The position numbers were made by a program, and so were the translations under genes. Under the pieces are notes generated by a model. That model was given only the letters and a program-made list of their open reading frames with translations, did not search any database and had not been told where the DNA came from. From Advenella incenata (GTDB lineage: Bacteria; Pseudomonadota; Gammaproteobacteria; Burkholderiales; Burkholderiaceae_B), in contig NZ_SHKO01000001.1 of NCBI RefSeq assembly GCF_004217095.1, forward strand, positions 1,240,001-1,304,000: DNA of 64,000 bases, given 5' to 3'. How positions within the stretch are numbered: the first letter of the stretch is position 1; each line of letters opens with the position of its first letter. Below are positions 19,407 through 26,216 of the stretch, piece by piece.

Positions 19407-19973
19407 CTACAGAAAAGTATGCGCCTCGATCAACGCCGCTGCGATCTGGCCGATCCGGCGCTGGGTTTGCATGGCCTTTTTGCGCAGCATGCGATAGGCC
19501 TGGTCTTCGTCTACCCCATGCATTTTCATCAGAATGCCTTTGGCTTTTTCAACATCCTGGCGTTCGGCCAGCCGTCGCCTGGTGTCATTGAGCTCCAGCC
19601 GGCGCGAGCGTTCAAGCGCGAAGCGTTCAATGGCGACGTCCAGCAGCGACAGCAGGCGCGCCGAAGGAACTTCGCCCACGACATAGGCGGCAACGCCCGC
19701 CCTGATTGATGCCTGCATGAAGCTGCGATCATTGTCATTGGTAAACATGACCACGGGCAGTGCGCTGTCATCCGAGCGCATGCAGAGCCCTTCCAGCGTA
19801 TCGCGACACGAGGCATCCGAGCTGACCAGCACGACATCCGGTTTGATGCCGGCCAGCGCCGCGGCAAAATCGGCCAGCGGCGATATTTCAGCCACCACGT
19901 GAATGCCGGCAGCCTGCAGTTTGTCACGCAGGGCATCGTTCTGTTCATCACGGATCAACATCACATTCAGCAT
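19407..19973 (-). CDS. nasT: ANTAR-domain antiterminator, NasT-like
   Basis: A 188-residue protein with an N-terminal receiver-like domain (residues 1-120) and a C-terminal ANTAR RNA-binding domain (about 125-185, with QDVEKAKGILMKMHGVDEDQAYRMLRKKAM). ANTAR proteins bind paired hexaloop hairpins in leader RNAs and prevent termination. The start has an AGAGGA ribosome binding site. At the position where NasT-type receivers have the Asp of an LID-like strand, this protein reads VLVSSD, so the phosphoacceptor may be missing or shifted. It is divergent from the nitrate operon, whose leader contains a matching hairpin. Its usual partner, the nitrate sensor NasS, is not encoded in the window. Confidence 0.88.
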   Translation of the reverse strand: MLNVMLIRDEQNDALRDKLQAAGIHVVAEISPLADFAAALAGIKPDVVLVSSDASCRDTLEGLCMRSDDSALPVVMFTNDNDRSFMQASIRAGVAAYVVGEVPSARLLSLLDVAIERFALERSRRLELNDTRRRLAERQDVEKAKGILMKMHGVDEDQAYRMLRKKAMQTQRRIGQIAAALIEAHTFL

Positions 19974-20102
19974 TTTCTTTCCTCTTGATTCAGATAAAGC
20001 AAAAGGCGTGCCGCTTTTTGCCGACAGCATCCACAAACGGTGCCCGTTTTGAGTGCGTCCTGCTCCCGGTGAGGTGGCCGATTGGCGGCAACAAGCCGGC
20101 CA

Positions 20103-20119
20103 TGCACCGTTATTGTGCG
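20103..20119. promoter_or_regulatory. Candidate NtrC enhancer site
   Basis: TGCACC-N5-TGTGCG keeps the GCAC and GTGC cores of the NtrC palindrome at the canonical spacing of seven bases. It lies about 160 bp upstream of the predicted nitrate-operon transcription start, where an enhancer for a sigma-54 promoter would be expected. A single imperfect site, so moderate confidence. Confidence 0.5.
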
Positions 20120-20239
20120 CCGCGGCAGCCTTAAGGCCCAACTTCGATGGCGTCGGCGTGGCCGATCAGTCTGCCCACAGACAAAAATACGCGCTGCTGC
20201 AGTCTGTCAACGCGGTCTGCCACTCTGTGGAATGTATAT

Positions 20240-20255
20240 TGGCATGCAACTTGCT
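20240..20255 (+). promoter_or_regulatory. Sigma-54 promoter of the nitrate assimilation operon
   Basis: TGGCATGCAACTTGCT matches the -24/-12 consensus, with GG at 20241-20242 and GC at 20253-20254 in correct register. The predicted start is near 20266, giving a leader of about 110 nt before nrtA. Sigma-54 control fits nitrogen-limited expression through NtrC. Confidence 0.82.
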
Positions 20256-20283
20256 TAAGTTGTCGTGAAGGCCAATGGCGGTC

Positions 20284-20323
20284 GTCATCAATCAATGACA
20301 GCATTCAGGACAACGGCGTCCTG
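20284..20323 (+). promoter_or_regulatory. ANTAR-type tandem hairpins in the nrtA leader
   Basis: Two hexaloop hairpins lie in tandem. The first is GTCAT / ATGAC with loop CAATCA (20284-20299). The second is CAGGAC / GTCCTG with loop AACGGC (20306-20323), which has the A1 and G4 loop bases described for ANTAR targets. The first loop lacks those bases. The second hairpin uses GTCCTG, the same bases that form the left arm of the downstream terminator, so the two structures exclude each other. Confidence 0.8.
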
Positions 20324-20365
20324 CAGGTACGTTTTCAAAACGTATCCGCAGGACGCTTTTTATTT
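20316..20365 (+). terminator. Leader terminator (attenuator) of the nitrate operon
   Basis: The outer stem GCGTCCTGC / GCAGGACGC is perfect over 9 bp; an inner stem of about 8-9 bp (TACGTTTT / AAAACGTA) extends it, and TTTTTATTT follows. It ends 10 bp before the nrtA start and would block transcription unless the ANTAR hairpin forms. Confidence 0.88.
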
Positions 20366-20374
20366 GGGGTAATG

Positions 20375-21706
20375 ATGAACAGTCGGAAGAAAACGAACGC
20401 AACAGGCAAATCGGACGGGATACGGGCCCGCAGCCACGCGGCACAGGATGCAATTGCGCCGGGCAGCGTGTATCGACGGCAATGGATGCTGTCGGTGGCA
20501 CGCTCGGCGGCAGGCATTGGTGCACTTGGTCTGGCGGATCCTTTTTTGCGCAACGGCGCCTGGGCCGCCGGCTCGGACGCGCCTGAAAAGACCGAAGTCA
20601 AGATCGGTTTCATCCCCCTGACCGACTGCGCGTCGGTCATCATGGCGGCCGAGCTGGGTATCGATAAAAAATACGGGATAAAGATTATTCCGAGCAAGGA
20701 AGCGTCCTGGGCCGCAGTGCGCGACAAACTGATCAATGGCAATCTGGATTGCGCGCACGCATTGTACGGCATGATTTACGGCCTGCAGGTAGGGATTGGC
20801 GGTCCTCAAACCGACATGGCCGTGCTCATGGGGCTCAATCAGAACGGGCAGGGCATTACGCTTGCCAAGGCATTGCACGAGCGCGGCGTAACGGATGGCG
20901 CATCACTGAAAAAAGCCATGGCAACGCTGGGTCGGCAACTGACCTTCGCACAAACTTTTCCCACCAGCACGCATGCCATGTGGCTCTATTATTGGCTGGC
21001 TGCACATGACATTCATCCATTTAACGATGTGCGTGTTATTACAGTGCCACCCCCGCAAATGGTGGCCAATATGATGATTGGCAATATGGACGGGTACTGC
21101 GTGGGTGAACCATGGAACGCGCGGGCGGTGATCGATAAAATTGGCTTTACCGCCGTGACCACACAGGAAATCTGGCAGGACCATCCGGAAAAAGTGCTGG
21201 GCACAACGGCCAGGTTTGCAGACCAGTACCCCAATACCGCCCGGGCGGTGACGGCAGCGATTCTTGAGGCCGCCAGGTGGATCGACAGCTCGCCGGCCAA
21301 TATCGAGCAAACGGCCAAGGTCATTGCCGCCAAGTCCTATGTCAACACACAGGCCGACGTGATTATTGGCCGCATGCTGGGCAAGTACGACAACGGTATC
21401 GGTAAGGTCGCAGACAGCGCGCATCCCATGCGGTTTTATGGCGACGGGGCGGCAACCTTCCCTTATCTGAGTGACGGCATGTGGTTCCTGACCCAGCAAA
21501 AGCGCTGGGGCCTGCTCAAATCGCACCCCGATTATCTGGCAGTGGCAAAAAAAATCAATCGCATCGACATCTACAAGGCCGCCGCCCAGGCCAGTGGTAC
21601 GCCTTTGCCTGCCAGCGAAAACAGGTCCTCAACGCTGATGGATGGCGTACCTTGGGATGGCAGCGATCCGGCGGCTTACGCCGACGGCTTTGCCGTTCAC
21701 GTGTAA
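20375..21706 (+). CDS. nrtA: Nitrate ABC transporter substrate-binding protein, NrtA-like
   Basis: A 443-residue periplasmic binding protein of the NrtA/CmpA/SsuA-like family. The N-terminus holds a twin-arginine-like signal (YRRQWMLS near residue 29, then a hydrophobic stretch ending at WAAGSDA), so it should be exported folded. The mature part starts VKIGFIPLTDCASVIMAAELGIDKKYG, typical of the family, and contains GEPWNARAV. The signal sequence argues that this is the transport receptor and not the cytoplasmic sensor NasS, which shares the fold. I preferred the second of two adjacent ATGs, with GGGG five bases upstream. First gene of the nitrate operon, behind an attenuated leader. Confidence 0.88.
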   Translation: MNSRKKTNATGKSDGIRARSHAAQDAIAPGSVYRRQWMLSVARSAAGIGALGLADPFLRNGAWAAGSDAPEKTEVKIGFIPLTDCASVIMAAELGIDKKYGIKIIPSKEASWAAVRDKLINGNLDCAHALYGMIYGLQVGIGGPQTDMAVLMGLNQNGQGITLAKALHERGVTDGASLKKAMATLGRQLTFAQTFPTSTHAMWLYYWLAAHDIHPFNDVRVITVPPPQMVANMMIGNMDGYCVGEPWNARAVIDKIGFTAVTTQEIWQDHPEKVLGTTARFADQYPNTARAVTAAILEAARWIDSSPANIEQTAKVIAAKSYVNTQADVIIGRMLGKYDNGIGKVADSAHPMRFYGDGAATFPYLSDGMWFLTQQKRWGLLKSHPDYLAVAKKINRIDIYKAAAQASGTPLPASENRSSTLMDGVPWDGSDPAAYADGFAVHV

Positions 21707-21721
21707 TTGCGGGAGAAACGG

Positions 21722-22543
21722 ATGAACACAGCAACAAAGGCAGTCACCACGCAGCCATGGGCCGGATTGCCGATCATGGCATGGCTGGGCCGACTGGGTT
21801 ATCCCCTCATTGGACTGATGACAGTTGTCATTGTCTGGGAGATGATTGCAGGCAAAATTCCCGGTATCCCCACACCGTTGGCCACCTTGCAGGCGGCGAT
21901 AACGCTGTTCCAGGATCCGTTTTACCGTAACGGCCCGAACGACGTGGGGATCGGCTGGAACGTGCTGGCGTCGCTATGGCGTGTCGGGGTCGGGTTTGGC
22001 CTGGCTGCGCTGGTCGGCATTCCGGCCGGCTTCATTATCGGGCGTTATGCGCCGATACGCAAAATGACGGCGCCGGTGATCAGTCTGTTGCGCCCGGTGT
22101 CACCGCTGGCCTGGCTGCCGCTGGGGCTGCTGATGTTCAGGGCTGCCGAGCCGGCTGCAATCTGGGCCATCTTCATCTGTTCCATCTGGCCGATGATCAT
22201 CAATACGGCAGACGGCGTGGCACGGGTGCCTGCTGATTATCTGAACATTGCCAGGGTACTGAATCTGTCTGAGCGCAAGGTGCTGACAAGTATTCTGCTG
22301 CCCTCGGTCCTGCCTTATGTGCTGACAGGCGTGCGGCTGTCTATCGGTACCGCCTGGCTGGTGATCGTGGCTGCAGAGATGCTGACCGGTGGAACCGGTA
22401 TCGGCTTCTGGCTCTGGGATGAATGGAACAACCTGAATGTGCAGCACATCATTATTGCAATCTTCATTATCGGCCTGGTCGGACTGCTGCTTGATGCCGC
22501 TTTGCTGGCCCTGGCCAGGCGCTTTGCCTTTACCGAGGAGTAA
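21722..22543 (+). CDS. nrtB: Nitrate ABC transporter permease
   Basis: Inner-membrane permease, 273 residues, with about six predicted helices and the binding-protein-dependent EAA loop (YLNIARVLNLSERKVLTSILLPSVLPY, about residues 174-200). The family is shared by nitrate, taurine and sulfonate transporters; the position between nrtA and the ATPase gene, in front of nirB, supports nitrate or nitrite. The start ATG is preceded by GGGAGAAACGG. It ends 3 bp before the ATPase start. Confidence 0.9.
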   Translation: MNTATKAVTTQPWAGLPIMAWLGRLGYPLIGLMTVVIVWEMIAGKIPGIPTPLATLQAAITLFQDPFYRNGPNDVGIGWNVLASLWRVGVGFGLAALVGIPAGFIIGRYAPIRKMTAPVISLLRPVSPLAWLPLGLLMFRAAEPAAIWAIFICSIWPMIINTADGVARVPADYLNIARVLNLSERKVLTSILLPSVLPYVLTGVRLSIGTAWLVIVAAEMLTGGTGIGFWLWDEWNNLNVQHIIIAIFIIGLVGLLLDAALLALARRFAFTEE

Positions 22544-22546
22544 CGC

Positions 22547-23404
22547 ATGGAAAAATATGTTGCAGTTGAATCGGTCAGTCAGGTTTTCGATACTGCCCAC
22601 GGGCCGTTCACGGCTTTGAATGACATCAATCTGGCGATCCGCAAGGGAGAGTTTGTCTCGCTGATCGGGCATTCGGGTTGTGGCAAATCCACGCTGCTCA
22701 ACCTCATTGCCGGTTTGAGCAAGCCCAGCAACGGCGTGCTCATTTGTGATCAGCGCGAAATTGCCGGACCCGGACCGGATCGGGCCATGGTCTTTCAGAA
22801 TCATTCGCTGCTGCCGTGGTTCACCTGTTTTCAAAATGTCTATCTGGCAGTGGAACGCGTTTTCGGCGCCAGCGAAACCAAAGTGCGCCTGCGTGAACGC
22901 ACGGCAGCGGCCCTGGAGCTGGTCGATCTGGCCCATGCCAGCAGCAAGTATCCCCGTGAAATATCAGGCGGTATGAAGCAGCGCGTCGGCATTGCGCGGG
23001 CGCTGGCCATCGAACCCAAGGTCTTGCTGATGGACGAGCCCTTTGGCGCGCTGGATGCGCTGACACGCGCCCATTTGCAGGATGCCCTGTTGCGCATTGT
23101 CAAGCGCACGCAAAGCACCGTTGTGATGGTGACCCACGACGTAGACGAAGCCGTGCTTCTGTCGGACCGGATTGTGATGCTGACCAACGGACCTGCGGCC
23201 ACGATAGGCCAGATCCTGGCGATTCAGTTGCCGGCCCGTCGTGACCGTGTGGCACTGGCTGCCGATCCGCGCTACTTGCAATACCGCGCTGCGGTGATGA
23301 AATTTTTGCATCAGCGCTATTCGAATCCCGAGCAGGGCACCCGTCTTGCGCTGGTGGAGGCTGAGCAGGCTGCCCAGGAACAGGACAGTGCAGTCGTCGC
23401 TTAA
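22547..23404 (+). CDS. nrtD: Nitrate ABC transporter ATP-binding protein
   Basis: ATPase of the nitrate importer, 285 residues, of the NrtD/SsuB type and without the extra binding-protein domain found in cyanobacterial NrtC. Walker A is GHSGCGKST near residue 38, the signature is ISGGMKQRVGIARALA near residue 138, Walker B is VLLMDEPFGALD near residue 158, and the switch His is in VTHDVDEA. The C-terminal 60 residues after the ABC core are family-typical. Confidence 0.9.
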   Translation: MEKYVAVESVSQVFDTAHGPFTALNDINLAIRKGEFVSLIGHSGCGKSTLLNLIAGLSKPSNGVLICDQREIAGPGPDRAMVFQNHSLLPWFTCFQNVYLAVERVFGASETKVRLRERTAAALELVDLAHASSKYPREISGGMKQRVGIARALAIEPKVLLMDEPFGALDALTRAHLQDALLRIVKRTQSTVVMVTHDVDEAVLLSDRIVMLTNGPAATIGQILAIQLPARRDRVALAADPRYLQYRAAVMKFLHQRYSNPEQGTRLALVEAEQAAQEQDSAVVA

Positions 23405-23441
23405 GACCCCTGGTCAATCACAAATGAAGACAGGCAATATC

Positions 23442-25874
23442 ATGAAAAAACGCAAACTGGTACTGATCGGCAACGGGATGGCTGGTGTTCGCACCATCGA
23501 AGAGTTGCTCAAACTGGACGATCAGCTTTATGACATTACCATTATTGGCAGCGAAGCCTATCCCAATTACAACCGGATACTGCTGTCGCCGGTGCTGACG
23601 GGTGAACAGACCATCCAGGACATTATCCTGAACGACCAGTCCTGGTATGACAACAATCATATCCATTTAATGATGAACCAGTCGGTCACCACCGTCGATC
23701 GGGTACGCCGGCAGGTGCACACCACGGACGGCACAGTCGTGCCTTACGACCGGCTGCTGCTGGCGACCGGCTCCAATCCGTTTATTCTGCCGGTGCCAGG
23801 CCATACGCTGGATGGCGTCGTGACGTTTCGTGATATCAACGATGTGAACCTGATGATTGAAGCCGCAGGGGTACGGCGCCATGCGGTGGTGATCGGCGGT
23901 GGCCTGCTGGGACTGGAGGCGGCCAATGGCCTGGCCGTGCGTGGCATGACGGTTACGGTGGTGCACCTGGGCGACACGCTGCTGGATCGCCAGCTTGATG
24001 CACAGGCTGCCAACATGCTGCGCGCCAGCCTGGAAGCGCGGGGCCTGCAATTTTTGATGGCGCATCAGACCAGCGAAATCGTGGATGATGGCAATGGGCG
24101 GGTCGGGGCGATCCGTTTTGCCAACGGTCACCAGATGCCTGCCGATCTGGTGGTCATGGCCGTTGGCATTCGTCCCAACGTTGCACTGGCTGCGAGCGCC
24201 GGCTTGCATGTTGATCGCGGCATTGTGGTCAGCGACACCATGCAGACTTATGACCCGAGTATTTATGCGGTGGGCGAGTGCGTGAGCCATCGCGGCACTG
24301 CCTACGGTCTGGTTGCGCCGCTCTTTGAACAGGCCAAGGTGGCGGCCAATCATCTGGCCATGTATGGCATCGCGCGTTATGAGGGCAGTGTGACCTCCAC
24401 CAAATTGAAAGTGACGGGTATTGACGTGTTCTCAGCCGGCGATTTCATGGGTGATGCGCAAACCGATTGCATTACGCTGGCCGATCCCGAAGGCGGGATA
24501 TACAAAAAACTGGTGGTGCACGACAACAAGCTGGTGGGTGCCTGCCTTTATGGCGACACTGCAGATGGTGCCTGGTACTTCCGGTTGATTCGCGAAGGCA
24601 GATCGATTCATGAAATTCGCGACCAGTTGATGTTTGGCGAAGGGGCGATAGGCGATACCGGGCACGCCGGCGAGAATAAGGTGGCGGGCATGCCCGACAG
24701 CGCAGAGGTCTGCGGGTGTAACGGCGTGTGCAAGGGCACTATCGTCAAGGCGATTCGCGAACAGGGCCTGTTTACTGTTGATGACATCAAAAAACATACG
24801 AAGGCCGCCAGCTCCTGCGGATCATGCACCGGGCTGGTAGAGCAGATCCTGATCAATTGTGTCGGCGGCGCCGCCGATGTAAAACCAAAATCGGCACGGT
24901 CCATTTGTGGCTGCACTGATGTGACACATGGACAGGCGCGCAAGGTGATTCGCCAGCAACATCTGATCACCATTGCAGATGCCATGCATTTCATGGAATG
25001 GCGAACGCCTGATGGCTGCGCAACCTGCCGGCCAGCGCTCAATTATTATCTGCTGTCCACCTGGCCGGGCGAAGCCGTCGATGATGGCGCCTCGCGTCTG
25101 GTGAACGAACGCATGCATGCCAATATCCAGAAGGATGGCACCTATTCCGTCGTACCCCGCATTTGGGGTGGGGTAACCAATTCTGCGGAGCTCAGAAAAA
25201 TTGCAGATGTGGCAGATAAATACGCCATCCCCATGGTCAAGGTAACCGGCGGACAGCGGATTGACTTGCTTGGGGTGCGCAAGGAAGATCTGACGGGTGT
25301 CTGGAAGGACCTGGACATGCCCTCAGGCCATGCGTATGGCAAGAGCCTGCGTACCGTGAAGACCTGCGTAGGCAGCGAATTCTGCCGCTTTGGCACGCAG
25401 GATTCCACCGGCATGGGTATTGCACTTGAAAAAGATCTGGTAGGGATGTGGAGCCCGCACAAAGTAAAACTTGCTGTGTCCGGCTGCCCACGCAACTGTT
25501 CCGAATCCGGAATCAAGGATGTCGGCATTATTGCGGTCGATTCCGGCTGGGAAATCTATGTCGGCGGCAACGGTGGCATTAAAACGGAAGTCGCGCAATT
25601 TTTTGTCAAGGTGCAAACCCAGGAAGAAGTGTTGCAGTATTGTGGCGCCTTTTTGCAGCTGTATCGCGAAGAGGCCTATTACCTGGAACGTACTGTCCAT
25701 TACCTGGCGCGGGTTGGTCTGGAGCATGCAAAAGAACAGGTTATCGGCAATGCCGACAATCGCGCGGCGCTGTATGACCGGCTGCGCTTTGCCTTGTCCT
25801 TCGAGCAGGACCCCTGGCAGGACCGTGTAGAGAAGCGGATTGCGGCGCCCGAACTTGAAACCCTGAATGTGTGA
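23442..25874 (+). CDS. nirB: Nitrite reductase [NAD(P)H] large subunit
   Basis: Reduces nitrite to ammonium in the cytoplasm with siroheme and Fe-S cofactors; 810 residues. In order: an FAD-binding motif GNGMAG near residue 8, an NAD-binding GGGLLGLEAAN near 150, two BFD-like [2Fe-2S] regions (CGCNGVC near 423 with CGSC near 457; CGCTDV near 487 with CATC near 525), and the siroheme/[4Fe-4S] motifs CVGSEFCRFG near 641 and GCPRNC near 680. I chose the ATG before KKRKLVLIGNG; another in-frame ATG lies six codons earlier. NirD follows 7 bp downstream. Confidence 0.95.
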   Translation: MKKRKLVLIGNGMAGVRTIEELLKLDDQLYDITIIGSEAYPNYNRILLSPVLTGEQTIQDIILNDQSWYDNNHIHLMMNQSVTTVDRVRRQVHTTDGTVVPYDRLLLATGSNPFILPVPGHTLDGVVTFRDINDVNLMIEAAGVRRHAVVIGGGLLGLEAANGLAVRGMTVTVVHLGDTLLDRQLDAQAANMLRASLEARGLQFLMAHQTSEIVDDGNGRVGAIRFANGHQMPADLVVMAVGIRPNVALAASAGLHVDRGIVVSDTMQTYDPSIYAVGECVSHRGTAYGLVAPLFEQAKVAANHLAMYGIARYEGSVTSTKLKVTGIDVFSAGDFMGDAQTDCITLADPEGGIYKKLVVHDNKLVGACLYGDTADGAWYFRLIREGRSIHEIRDQLMFGEGAIGDTGHAGENKVAGMPDSAEVCGCNGVCKGTIVKAIREQGLFTVDDIKKHTKAASSCGSCTGLVEQILINCVGGAADVKPKSARSICGCTDVTHGQARKVIRQQHLITIADAMHFMEWRTPDGCATCRPALNYYLLSTWPGEAVDDGASRLVNERMHANIQKDGTYSVVPRIWGGVTNSAELRKIADVADKYAIPMVKVTGGQRIDLLGVRKEDLTGVWKDLDMPSGHAYGKSLRTVKTCVGSEFCRFGTQDSTGMGIALEKDLVGMWSPHKVKLAVSGCPRNCSESGIKDVGIIAVDSGWEIYVGGNGGIKTEVAQFFVKVQTQEEVLQYCGAFLQLYREEAYYLERTVHYLARVGLEHAKEQVIGNADNRAALYDRLRFALSFEQDPWQDRVEKRIAAPELETLNV

Positions 25875-25881
25875 GGACACG

Positions 25882-26214
25882 ATGAAAGTCTGTGAAAAAT
25901 GGACGCCTGTGTGCGCCACCAACGAGATTCCAGCGCGCGGTGCGCGTGTCATTCGCCGGCACGGCCTTGATGATATCGCCGTGTTCCGTAGCGGCCAGGG
26001 CGCGGTCTACGCCATCGTTGACAAATGCCCCCACAAAGGCGGCCCCCTGTCTGCGGGACTGGTGCATGGCACCTCGGTTACCTGCCCGCTGCATGGCATG
26101 GTCATTGATCTGCCTACCGGACAAGTACAGGCGCCGGACGAGGGGTGCGTCAGAACGATTGCAGTGAAAATCGATCAGGACCGGGTCTGCCTGGATCTGG
26201 GTGAAGGACAGTAG
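25882..26214 (+). CDS. nirD: Nitrite reductase small subunit, Rieske type
   Basis: Partner of NirB, 110 residues. It is a Rieske-like domain with both ligand pairs present (CPHKGGP near residue 50, CPLHG near residue 69), whereas many NirD proteins have lost them, so a real [2Fe-2S] centre is likely. The start has GAGG upstream, overlapping the nirB stop region. nasA begins 2 bp after the stop. Confidence 0.9.
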   Translation: MKVCEKWTPVCATNEIPARGARVIRRHGLDDIAVFRSGQGAVYAIVDKCPHKGGPLSAGLVHGTSVTCPLHGMVIDLPTGQVQAPDEGCVRTIAVKIDQDRVCLDLGEGQ

Positions 26215-26216
26215 CC

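Noticed and set aside
20035-20080. Second NtrC site (GGTGC and GTGCG near 20040-20065)
   Set aside because: The cores are in direct, not inverted, orientation and at the wrong spacing.
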